DNA of 64,000 nucleotides from Inia geoffrensis (lineage: Eukaryota > Chordata > Mammalia > Artiodactyla > Iniidae), in assembly GCA_036417435.1 (NCBI GenBank), contig CM070901.1, forward strand, positions 52,421,001 to 52,485,000. Reading direction: 5' to 3'. Of the stretch, positions 10,791 to 21,450 are shown in pieces. Position 1 is the stretch's first letter; every line of letters begins with the position of its first letter. A program made the position numbers and the translations under genes. Below the pieces are notes generated by a model. It worked only from the letters and a program-made list of their open reading frames with translations, had not been told where the DNA came from and searched no databases.

Positions 10791-13235
10791 ATCAAGACTT
10801 TCTTACTATCTTCATACAGAACCACTCCTAAAGCAACACACTAAATAGTCTATTTCTTTTTAAAGATCTCCATGGAATTTTTGCAACTTCCTTTGCTAGA
10901 GATGCTATTTGTACCAAGTAGTCATGTGAAACACCACCACTCAGGGCATCTTGGTTCATGCACTCACTGTGCATGAACTCACTCATTCATTCATTTATCC
11001 ATTCATACAGACACTTACTGTGCACCTACTATGTACCCGACACTGTGCTAATTTATTCCACTGCATTCTTTCTCAGGAGCTCTCTTGTCAACACAAAGCC
11101 CATGAGTTAAAGCGTTTTATCTCTCCTTTTTTTGATTTGAATAGTAGAGGTATAAGACTTGACTTTCTGCTTCACTGTTTGCTTTTCTCTTTTCCAGGGA
11201 TTATCTTTAAAGTAAGAAGGAAGCTCTTCTTCCCTTCAATGATGAATCCTTGAATGCCTCCGATTCATGGATCAGATAGCTGGGAGGCGCCTCAAAAGAC
11301 CCAGTCCTCAAAAAGGTAAGAAAGCATCATCCTCATTTCCCCATTTACAAATAAACTAAATAGAAGTCGGGAGCACTAAGTGATTTTCCCACCATCAGAA
11401 TCAAGAAATATAAGGGCTTAGATCTCCCCCTTTTATTTCTTAAAACAATGTTTATTCAGAGCTTTTTATTCTAAAATAATGTATGTGAAAGCAATATTCT
11501 CCCACTTAAAAAAAATACTTCCTTTCACATATTCATCTGGCTGGCTTGGGGAATGGACCTTTTCTTCTTCTTCAGGGCCCATAATTACTTATTGACATCT
11601 TCTGGTATTCTCCAGTGTTGGCTTATAAATAGCTATCACATGCCCCCAGACTGAGTCAGCCTATGTCTATTAAACGGTGGATGAGTAAAATGTTAGCTCT
11701 ACTTTATTTTCCTGGTCTACGACGGGACCTTCAGTTTTTTTCAGAGTCTCTCTAACCCTGGAGGGTGACAGTGCCTCCCCACCAGCGCTGCTCCTCCTGT
11801 CTTTACTGTGTCTCTGTTCCAAGGATGCTCTGTCCATTTGTCACCAGAAGTCTCCAACAGTAACAGGAAGGCAGGTCTCCAGGCAGTTCTGGAAGCTGTC
11901 AGGGGCTCTGCTGGAGTCGGGGTGCAGCAGCTGGGAGCCCTGCTATCCCTTTTCCTCTGGGTCCTCAATGGAACTTCACAGGGTCCAAGATGGTGCTGCC
12001 CTCCTGTGGCAGATCGCATTCTATGGGGAGCAAGGGGGTGGACCCGTATCTCTGACCTGGGTGTCAGGGGATCAGGCTAATCAATTGATATTTTTCAGTT
12101 TAAACAAAGTCCTATCATATCTTATTGTGTTCTTTCTAAAAAGAGTTTCTAGACAGAGGTACTACTTTCCTTTGCTCACATCTATCCAGAAATCAACAGA
12201 GGAACGTGTAGGCACCAAAGGCCTCAGGGCCATCAGCTGGGGACTCAAATCCTGGGATAGATTATGAAAATAGGATTATGATGGACTTCATAAGGGCAAT
12301 GAGAAGCTTGAGATTTGCTGTATTTTCTGGGCCAAACAAAATTAGATACCTGGTAGCCCCAGGAAAGGGCAGGATACTCTACTTTTTGTGTGTGCCTAAC
12401 TAGCATGCACAAGAGACTTGATTGGGTGCGGGTTGTAGTTTTTATTCTTTCTGTCTTCTTTTAAATTGTTGATGTTTTTATATATCATTAATATCATGAA
12501 TTCTCACTCCATTTTCTGGGAATGTAATCATTCGAAGTAGCCCCTTCATGCTGTTAGCAATGAAATCTGAAGTTCAGAGGATCTAAAGAAATTAACTGAG
12601 TGACAACAAATAGTACCAGTTATGAAATGTATACAATTCCCACCATTTATCTCTCCTCTCCTACTCTCTCACTTCACCTAGTTGGTCTGAATTGCTTGAA
12701 AAATGATAAAACTGTTTTGTGTGCAAATATACAAAACCTGCCTTTTCTTCCTTGAACCCAGTGCGCTGTCATCTCCCACCATCTCCCTTATCCCAAGAGA
12801 GCCTAGATTAAGGAAAATTTTGCTCTATTTGCAAATCTGTGAATTCAGGACCAGCCCAGCAGCAGACCTCTCCCTTGGCCTTTGTCCCCCAGAGTGTTCA
12901 CAGGGCTATTTGGATATGTCCTAAGGAGGAGCTACCTAGGAAGCTACCAGCTCCCTAGGAAGCTACCAGCATTGGTCACCATGGCCACCCTTCCAGGATA
13001 TCTGGAGTGGAAGGACATGCCTCATGGAGTCTCAGCTTTGGATTGATTCCAATGCCGGGAAATGGCAGGTGGAAGACGAAAGTGTAGGGCAGAAGGAAGA
13101 CAGATGAATGGTTGATGGGGACTGAAGTGGCAGATTGAGAGAGAGCACGAACGCAATAGACAGAGCGATGGATTGATGGATTGGACCCGGAGATGTAAAT
13201 AGGATAGTTTATCTAAGCTGGTTAGAGTCTCTCCT
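10791..13235. other. Intergenic, no gene recognised
   Basis: Mostly unique-looking sequence. It includes an attcattcattta-type old repeat motif near 10980-11050 and a small direct duplication around 12930-12970 (cctaggaagctaccag twice). The ORFs at 11741-12267 show no protein family signature. Confidence 0.4.
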
Positions 13236-13237
13236 TC

Positions 13238-13270
13238 TTATCTATCTATCCATCTATTTATCTATCTGCC
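13238..13270. repeat. Short imperfect (ATCT)n tract
   Basis: About eight tetranucleotide units, with variants (ATCC, ATTT). Confidence 0.8.
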
Positions 13271-13399
13271 ATAAGCAGGGACCGGTAGGGCAACAGGCAG
13301 ATAACATGAGGAGGATGGATTAGTGGCAGGCACAGGCGCCTCCTGGCATCCCAGACTTCAGGGGAGCAAAGGGGATTCGGGACCTGGAGGACAGATTCC

Positions 13400-14290
13400 A
13401 GGTGTTTCTCTGGAGAATTCCTGCCCCTCCTGTGCCTCAAATAAAAAGACAATCAGCGCCCGGACAGAGAGGGTTACTCAGGCATCCCAGTGACCGCTCA
13501 CCCGCCTTCCCGCTCCAGACCCCTCCTCTAACCATTTGCAGGTGTTCTGTTCTTGGACCCGGAAAGTGGGCAGCTGCCAATCTGAGGGGGGGAGGCTGGG
13601 AGAGCAAAGCTTGGTGCTAGTATATATTTTTATCCCAAAGCCTTGCTTTAAATTCCAGTCAGGCTTCTAGTCTTGCAACAACACCAGGGGAAAGGAAGAG
13701 CAGAACAAAAAGGGAAGGAAAGCTAACCAGGCTCCGGCTGTTTTGGAAAGCTGTCAGCTGTCAGGTCTGCTAAACTGACACCCCGGAGCCCTGGGAGCCC
13801 AGTCCCGGGAGAGGAGAGGTCTGGCCAGGGGGTGGGGCGGGGGTTTGTGGCAGGCTGCCAACCACGTGGGGAGTGAGGTGGGGCATGTCCTCTGGTCTAC
13901 TGGTCACCCAGGGGGAGAAGGGGTCTCAGGGTATAAAGGTGGCTGTGTGGGAGAGGAGTCAGGTCCTCTCAGGACATCCCTCCTCTGCTGGGATAGCAGA
14001 GGTGCCTCAGGGCTAGGGAAGGGTGGAAATGGAGGAGGCCAGCGGGAGGAGGAAGTTCAGAGATTCCCAGAGCTCACTCCAGGCACAAAGCTGCAGGGAG
14101 CCCACCTTTGGCCCCTGTCACCTTGGGACTTTGGCCCCTGTCACCTTGGGACACTCCAGGGACAAGCTGGCCCTCCCCTTTTCTCCTCTATACACACCAG
14201 TTTCCAGGATCCCCTATCTTTCTCCTCCTCCCTTTCTTTCTGCTAGACCTAAATTCCTAGGTTTGAAATTCTGGTGAATCTCAAGATCAC
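13400..14290. other. GC-rich intergenic block
   Basis: The segment is clearly GC-richer than its surroundings, with GGGGCGGGG at about 13834, a CACGTG E-box at about 13863 and several long frames on the plus strand (133 and 84 residues) that overlap in different phases and resemble no protein. A 23-bp perfect tandem duplication occupies 14107-14129 and 14130-14152. Could be regulatory; no transcript is implied. Confidence 0.4.
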
Positions 14291-14340
14291 CTTTTCAGGG
14301 CAGACTCTTGTGTCAAGTGGGAAGACAGAGCTGGGCTGCA

Positions 14341-14546
14341 TTCCAGTTCCCGCTATTTGAAGACTATGTGACCTCGATTCCAGTCCCCACTGTTTACTAT
14401 GTAACCTTGATTCCAGTGCCCGCTATTTACTATATAACCTTGATTCCAGTGCCCACTACTTATTATGTGACCTTCATCCTAGTCCCCACTGTTTACTCAG
14501 TGACCTTCATCCTAATTTCAACTACCTACTTATGTGTGATTTTGAG
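14341..14546. repeat. 33-bp tandem repeat, about six copies
   Basis: Units starting TTCCAGTCCCCACTGTTTAC or close variants repeat at 33-bp intervals, four of them exactly 33 bp, with a longer first and a degraded last unit. Because 33 is divisible by three the array stays open and yields a repetitive frame (VPTVYYVTLIP units), but there is no other sign of coding. Confidence 0.85.
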
Positions 14547-14649
14547 CAAATAAGCCTTATCTCTAAGAGGGAGATAATCCTTAATCCACTGATCAAACAA
14601 ACTGCACATACAGAGACATTTCATAAACTATAGGAGTCTATAAGACATT

Positions 14650-14760
14650 ATTCTTCCCTGATTTATCTTTGCTTCCCTGACAGCCCCTGGCACAAAGATT
14701 TACACGAGTAGGCACTCAATAATAGTCGAATGAACAAATAAATAAATGGATGGAGAAGAG
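14650..14760 (+). repeat. L2 3' end fragment
   Basis: 'cccctggcacaaag', 'taggcactcaataatag' and 'gaatgaacaaataaataaatgg' in order, as in L2 termini. Confidence 0.6.
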
Positions 14761-14774
14761 AAATATTTCTCTAA

Positions 14775-14895
14775 ATTTGATTATGGAACATCTGAACCCA
14801 CTGCAGATCTAGACTCAGGAACTCTGGGATGGGACCTGAGAATCTGTACTTTAGCTGGCTGCACATGTAGTCAGTGTTTCAAAGCTAGGAAATTT
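14775..14895 (+). repeat. MER5-like fragment
   Basis: 'tgggatgggacctgagaatctgtac' and the flanking text match part of the MER5 consensus. Partial and diverged. Confidence 0.45.
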
Positions 14896-15084
14896 CTCCT
14901 CCAAATAGGAAAGTGGAGGGTGCATAACAGGGTTTTCTGATTTTTTTGAAGGGCATGGACTACGTCATTGTTGAATCCCCAGTATATAGCACAGCGCCTG
15001 GAAAACAACAGATTGATATTCCCGACTAAATTTTATTTCATGAGTGTTACAATCAATGTTTTGGTAGAAAGCAGGCTTCTGGGA

Positions 15085-15527
15085 TTTCACTAATGATTGA
15101 TGCCAAAAACTCAGCCTCTGTACACCAGTGCTGAATTGAATCTCGGAGACAGAGTTTTGGATGAAGTAGAAAAGAATAGCCTTATTGCTTTGCCAGGCAA
15201 AGGGGGACACAGTGGGCTTATGTGTCCCAACCCCGGGGGGTTTGGTAAGGAGTTTTATAGCAGTAATTCAAGGGTAGGGCTGCTGATAAGGATCACGGTG
15301 TGTGCAGGGCCTGCAGTCCTTTAATCTGGCCTCAGGTGGTCTCCTGATAAGCTTTTATGGTTCTCAAGGTTATCGATATCTGTGACCTTCTCTCTAGAAT
15401 GAAGAATGTTTCATTAAGTAGTTGATATCTTGTTAGGGGTTTTAGTTCTGCAGAAGAGCTCAAAGATACTGTTATGTGTATACATTGAGGCTGAACCAGG
15501 ACCCTGCCCCAAGGCTGCACTATTGTT
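15085..15527. repeat. LTR-like old repeat, left half (interrupted by L1)
   Basis: Sequence up to the L1 insertion site ends AAGGCTGCACTATTGTT and reads on naturally at 21112 (TGCACTATTGTTACTTGACT). I think it is an old LTR or similar repeat, but the family is not assigned. Confidence 0.4.
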
Positions 15528-15739
15528 TCTTTTTTTTAATTTTTTTTAATGTTTTTATGTAGCAGGTTCTTATTAGTCATCCACTTTATACACATCAGAG
15601 TATACATGTCAATCCCAATCACCCAATTCATCACACCACCCCCCCCCACTTTCCCCCCTTGGTGTCCATATGTTTGCTCTCTACATCTGTGTCTCAATTT
15701 CTGCCCTGCAAAGCGGTTCATCTGTACCATTTTTCTAGG

Positions 15740-18700
15740 TTCCATATATATGCATTAATATATGATACTTCTTTTTGTCTTTCTGGCTTACTTCACTCTG
15801 TATGACAGTCTCTAGATTCATCCACGTCTCTACAAATGACCCAATTTCATTCCTTTTTATGGCTGAGTAATATTCCATTGTATATATGTACCACTTCTTC
15901 TTTATCCATTCGTCTGTCGATGGACATTTAGGTTGCTTCCATGCCCTGGCTATTGTAAATAGTGCTGCAGTGAACATTGGGGTACATGTGTCTTTTTGAA
16001 TTATGGTTTTCTCTGGGTATATGCCCAGTAGTGGGATTGCTGGGTCATATGGTAATTCTATTTTTAGTTTTTTAAGGAACCTTCATACTGTTCTCCATAG
16101 TGGCTGTATCAATTTACATTCCCACCAACAGTGCACTAGGGTTCCCTTTTCTCCACACCCTCTCCAGCATTTGTTGTTTGTAGATTTTTTAATGATGCCC
16201 ATTCTAACTGGTGTGAGGTGATACCTCATTGTAATTTTGATTTGCATTTCTCTAATAATTAGTGATGTTGAGCAGCTTTTCATGTGCTTCTTGGCCATCG
16301 GTATGTCTTCTTTGGAGAAATGTCTACGTAGGTCTTTGGCCTTTTTTTTTTGTGGTACGCGGGCCTCTCACCATTGTGGCCTCTCCCGTTGCGGAGCACA
16401 GGCCCCAGATGCGCAGGTCCAGCGGCCATGGCTCACAGGCCCAGCCACTCCGTGGCATGTGGGATTTTCCTGGACCAGGGCACGAACCCGTGTCCCCTGC
16501 ATTGGCAGGCGGACTCTCAACAACTGCGCCACCAGGGAAGCCCTTTGGCCCATTTTTGGATTGGGTTGTTTGTTTTTTTAATATTGAGCTGCATGAGCTG
16601 TTTATATATTTTGGAGATTAATCCTTTGTCCGTTGATTCGTTTGCAAATATTTTCTCTCATTTTGAGGGTTGTCTTTTCGTCTTGTTTATAGTTTCCTTT
16701 ACTGTGCAAACTTTTAAGTTTCAGTAGGTCCCATTTGTTTATTTTTGTTTTTATTTCCATTACTCTAGGAGGTACATCAAAAAAAGTCTTGCTGTGATTT
16801 ATGTCAAAGAGTGTTCTTCCTACGTTTTCCTCTAAGGGTTTTGTAGTGACCAGTCTTACATTTAGATCTCTAATCCATTCTGAGTTTATTTTTGTCTATG
16901 GTGTTAGGGAGTGTTCTGATTTCTTTCTTTTCCATGTAGCTGTCCAGTTTTCCCAGCACCACTTATTGAAGGGACTGTCTTTTCTCCATTGTATATCCTT
17001 GCATCCTTTGTCATAGATTAGTTGACCATAGGTGTGTGGGTTATCTCTGGGCTTTCTATCATGTTCCATTGATCTATATCTCTGTTTTTGTGCAAGTACC
17101 ATATTATCTTGATTACTATAGCTGTGTAGTATAGTTTGAAGTCACAGAATCTGATTCCTCCAGCTCCGTTTTTTTTCCCTCAAGACTGCTTTGGCTACTT
17201 GGGGTCTTTTTTGTCTCCATACAAATTTTAAGATTTTTTGTTCTAGTTCTGTAAAAAGTGCCATTGGTAATTTGATAGGGATTGCATTGAATCTGTAGAT
17301 TGCTTTAGGTAGTATAGTCATTTTCACAATATTGATTCTTCCAAACCAAGAACATGGTATATCTCTCCATCTGTTGGTATCACCTTTAATTTCTTTCATC
17401 AGTGTATTATAGTTTTCTGCATACAGGTCTTCTGTCTCCCTAGGTAGGTTTATCCCTAAGTATTTTATTCTTTTTATTGCAGTGGTAAATGGGAGTGTTT
17501 CCTTAATTTCTCTTTCAGATTTTTCATCATTAGTGTATAGGAATGCAAGAGATTTCTGTGCATTAATTTTGTATCCTACAACTTTACCAAATTAATTGAT
17601 TAGCTCTAGCAGTTTTCTGGTGGCATCTTTAGGATTCTCTATGTATAGTATCACATCATCTGCAAATAGTGACGGTTTTACTTCTTCGTTTCCAATTTGT
17701 ATTCCTTTTATTTCTTTTTCTTCTCTGATTGCCGTGGCTAGGACTTCCAAAACTATGTTGAATAATAGTGGTGAGAGTGGACATCCTTGTCTTGTTCCTG
17801 ATCTTAGAGGAAATGCTTTCAGTTTTTCACAATTGAGAATGATGTTTGCTGTGGGTCTGTCGTATATGGTCTTTATTATGTTGAAGTAGGTTCCCTCTAT
17901 GCCCACTTTCTAGAGAGTTTTTATCATAAATTGGTGTTGAATTTTGTCAAAAGCTTTTTCTGCATCTATTGAAATGATCATATGGTTTTTATTCTTCAGT
18001 TTGTAAATATGGTGTATCACATTGATTGATTTGCATATATTGAAGAATCCTTGCATCCCTGGGATAAATCCCACATGATCATGGTGTATGATCCTTTTAA
18101 TGTGCTCTTGGATTCTGTTTGCTAGTATTTTGTTGAGGATATTTGCATCTCTATTCATCAGTGATATTGGTCTGTAATTTTCTTTTTTTGTAGTATCTTT
18201 GTCTGGCTTTGGTATCAGGGTGATGGTGGCCTCATAGAATGAGTTTGGAACTGTTCCATCCTCTGCAATATTTTGGAAGAGCTTGAGAAGGATGGGTGTT
18301 AGTTCTCTAAATGTTTGATGGAATTCACCTGTGAAGCCATCTGGTCCTGGACTTTTGTTCGTTGGAAGATTTTTAATCACAGTTTCCATTTCATTACTTG
18401 TGATTGATCTGTTCATATTTCTTCCTGGTTCATCCTTGGAAGGTTATACCTTTCTAAGAATTTGTCCATTTCTTCCAGGTTGTCCATTTTATTGGCATAG
18501 AGTTGCTTGTTGTAGTCTCTTAGGATGCTTTGTATTTCTGTGGTGTCTGTTGTATTTTCTCCTTTTTCATTTCTAATTTTATTGATTTGAGTCCTTTCCC
18601 TCTTTTTCTTGATGAGTCTGGCTAATAGTTTATCAATTTTGTTTATCTTCTCAAAGATCCAGCTTTTAGTTTTATTGATCTTTGTTATTGTTTTCTTTGT

Positions 18701-19748
18701 TTCTATTTCATTTATGTCTGCTCTGGTCTTTATGATTTCTTTCCTTCTACTAACTTTGGGGTTTTTTGTTCTCCTTTCTGTAGTTCCTTTAGGTGTAAGG
18801 TTAGATTGTTTATTTGAGATTTTTCTTGTTTCTGGAGGTAGGTTGTATTGCTATAAACTTCCCTCTTAGAACTGCTTTTGCTGCATCCCATAGGTTTTGG
18901 ATCATCATGTTCTCATTGTCATTTGTCTCTAGGTATTTTTGGATTTCCTCTTTGATTTCTTCAGTGATCTCTTGCTTATTTAATAACATATTGTTTAGCC
19001 TCCATGTGTTTGTGTTTTTTACCTTTTTTTCCCTGTAATTGATTTCTAATCTCATAGCATTGTGGTCTGAAAAGATGCTTGATATGATTTCAATTTTCTT
19101 AAATTTACTGAGGTTTTATTTGTGACCCATGATGTGATCTATCCTGGAGAATGTTCTGTGTGCACTTGAGAAGAAATTGTAATCTGCTGTTTTTGGATGG
19201 AATGTCCTATAAATATCAATTTAATCTGTATGGGCTGTTGTGTCATTTAAAGCTTGTGTTTCATTAGCAGTTTTCTTTTTGGATGATCTGTCCATTGGTG
19301 TAAGTGAGGTGTTAAATTCCCCCACTATTATTGTGTTACTTTTGATTTCCTCTTTTATAGCTGTTAGCAGTTGCCTTATATATTGAGGTGCTCCTATGTT
19401 GGGAGCATATATGTTTATAATTGTTATATCTTCTTCTTGGATTGATCCCTTCATCATTATGTAGTGTCCTTCCTTGTCTCTTGTAACCTTCTTTATTTTA
19501 AAATCTATTTTATCTGATACGAGTATTGCTACTCCAGGTTTCTTTTGATTTCCATTTGCATGGAATATATTTTTCCATCCCCTCGCTTTCAGTCTGTATG
19601 TGTCCCTAGGTCTGAAGTGGGTCTCTTGTAGACAACATGTATATGGATTTTGGTTTTGTATCCATTCAGCAAGTCTGTGTCTTTTGGTTGGAGCATTTAA
19701 TCCATTCATGTTTAAGGTAATTATCGATATGTATGTTCCTATGATCAT
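15740..19748 (-). pseudogene. L1 ORF2 (endonuclease-reverse transcriptase), broken
   Basis: The N-terminal endonuclease is readable from MIIGTYISIITLNMNGLN at 19748 with LQETHF, but reads GEFNTSLT where active elements have Asp in place of Glu, and the frame ends at 19221. The reverse transcriptase follows in pieces: [11 protein letters not shown] at about 18350, [13 protein letters not shown] and the catalytic LFADDVILY at about 17650. The cysteine motif [16 protein letters not shown] is at about 16180 and a C-terminal piece (WYIYTMEYYSAI) at about 15870. A SINE inserted at 16342-16542 separates the last parts. The protein would nick target DNA and reverse-transcribe its own RNA; here it is dead. 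Confidence 0.92.
16342..16542 (-). mobile_element. CHR-type SINE nested in L1
   Basis: Reverse orientation, poly-T at 16342-16350 and head at 16528-16542 (ACCAGGGAAGCC). An 8-bp duplication of L1 sequence, ctttggcc, flanks it at 16334-16341 and 16543-16550, showing it inserted after the L1. Confidence 0.92.
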
Positions 19749-19821
19749 TTTCTTAATTGTTTTGGGTTTGTTTTTGTAGGTCCTTTTCTTCTCTTGTGTT
19801 TCCCACTTAGAGAAGTTCCTT

Positions 19822-20701
19822 TCACATTTGTTGTAGAGCTGGTTCGGTAGTGCTGAATTTTCTTATGTGTTGCTTGTCTGTAAAGCTTTTGACTTCTCCC
19901 TCGAATCTGAATGAGATCCTTGCTGGGTAGAGTAATCTTGGTTGTAGGTTCTTCCCTTTCATCACTTTAAATATGTCATGCCACTCTCTTCTGGCTTGTA
20001 GAGTTTCTGCTGAGAAATCAGTTGTTAACCTTATGGGAGTTCTCTTGTATGCTATTTGTTGTTTTTCCCTTGATGCTTTCAATAATTTTTCTTTGTCTTT
20101 AATTTTTGCCAATTTGATTACTATGTGTCTCGGCATGTTTCTCCTTGGGTTTATCCTGTATGGGACTCTCTGCGCTTCCTGGACTTGGGTGGCTATGTCC
20201 TTTCCCATGATAGGGAAGTTTTCTACTACAATCTCTTCAAATATTTTCTCGGGTCCTTTCTCTCTCTCTCTTCTCCTTCTGGGACTCCTATAATGCGAAT
20301 GTTGTTATGTTTAATTTTGTCCCAGAGGTCTCTTAGGCTGTCTTCATTTCTTTTCATTCTTTTTTCTTTATTCTATTCTGCAGCAGTGAATTCCACCATT
20401 CTGTCTTTATCCATTCTTCTGCCTCAGTTTTTCTATTGATTCCTTCTAGTGTACTTTTCATTTCAGTTATTGTATTGTTCATCTCTGTTTGTTTGTTCTT
20501 TAATTCTTCTAGGTCTTTGTTAAGCATTTCTTGCATCTTCTCAATCTTTGCCTCCATTCTTTTTCCGAGGTCCTGGGTCATCTTCACTATCATTATTCTG
20601 AATTCTTTTTCTGGAATGTTGCCTATCTCCACTTCACTTAGTTGTTTTTCTGGGGTTTTATCTTGTTCCTTCATCTGGTACACTGCCCTCTGCCTTTTCA
20701 T
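19822..20701 (-). pseudogene. L1 ORF1 (RNA-binding protein), broken
   Basis: Two separated frames. 20701-20354 gives the N-terminal coiled coil starting MKRQRAVYQMKEQ with heptad-like Glu/Lys-rich text (KRMEAKIEKMQEMLNKDLEEL). 20208-19822 gives the C-terminal nucleic-acid-binding part (RNMPRHIVIKLAKIKDKEK, ARREWHDIFKVM). A stop after KKKE and a frameshift separate them. ORF1 proteins trimerise and coat L1 RNA. Confidence 0.88.
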
Positions 20702-21111
20702 TTTGTCTATCTTTCTGTGAATGTGGTTTTTGTTCCACAGGCTGCAGGATTGTAGTTCTTCTTGCTTCTGCTGTCTGCCCTCTGGTAGATGAGGCTATCT
20801 AAAAGGTTTGAGCAAGTTTCCTGATGGGAGGGACTGGTCACCACTGTATTCTTTTTATTGGGCCACAGAACCATATTAAGTTATTTGATTCAAAGGAGAT
20901 ACTGTGTCCTAGAGTATGTAGGCACTATCCTCAAAAAGAATTATATCTGAGCTGTTGCTTCAGCTGTGCCTTTGGGAGGTTGTTCCAGCATTCAGTGAGG
21001 CCAGCAGCTTTGTATAGCACAGGAACTATATTTGATATCTTGTAATAACCTATAATGGGAAAGAATCTCCAAACTCCAGAACTCCACAGTCCAGAGGCCC
21101 TCCTTTCCACA

Positions 21112-21450
21112 TGCACTATTGTTACTTGACTGTTCCTCCCTTGTCTCTGCATCCCCTCACTTCCCTGATTAACAACTGTTTAAACCTGCCCCTTGGATCA
21201 CAGGGAAGGTCATTGAAGCCTATTCCCTACAACAAGAAATGGGGGACACAGAAAGGCTTCCATGCCCAGGAGCCCCACAGGGTTCTGCTTGGTTTCATAA
21301 TTAAACATCAGTCTCTACCCTCAAAACAATCACATGCAGAGATAATTTTAAGACATTGCTTCAGTGCAGCCATAGACTTACACAGGGACGTTACTCCAAG
21401 AGGGGGAATATCCAACAAGGCAGCCAGGGCAAGCTAGGCTCAGGCCAGCT
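21112..21450. repeat. LTR-like old repeat, right half
   Basis: Continuation of the sequence interrupted by the L1 insertion, starting with the second copy of the target-site duplication. Family not assigned. Confidence 0.35.

Larger units (their letters stand above)
15528..21111 (-). mobile_element. Nearly full-length, inactivated L1 retrotransposon
   Basis: An L1 in reverse orientation. Its 3' end with T-runs (A-tail) is at 15528-15550; ORF2 covers roughly 19748 to 15740 and ORF1 20701 to 19822; part of the 5' UTR lies above 20701. It is flanked by a perfect 12-bp target-site duplication, tgcactattgtt, at 15516-15527 and 21112-21123. A young CHR SINE sits inside it at 16342-16542. Both ORFs carry stops and frameshifts, so it is immobile. 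The 5'-most 270 bp do not look like ordinary L1 5' UTR (see findings). Confidence 0.9.

Noticed and set aside
13845..14277. Plus-strand frames of 133 and 84 residues in the GC-rich block
   Set aside because: Different phases overlap, no domain or conserved motif is visible, and GC-rich DNA has few stops by chance.
17596..20720. Several Phe/Ser/Ile-rich plus-strand frames
   Set aside because: Antisense of L1 ORF1 and ORF2; no independent coding signal.
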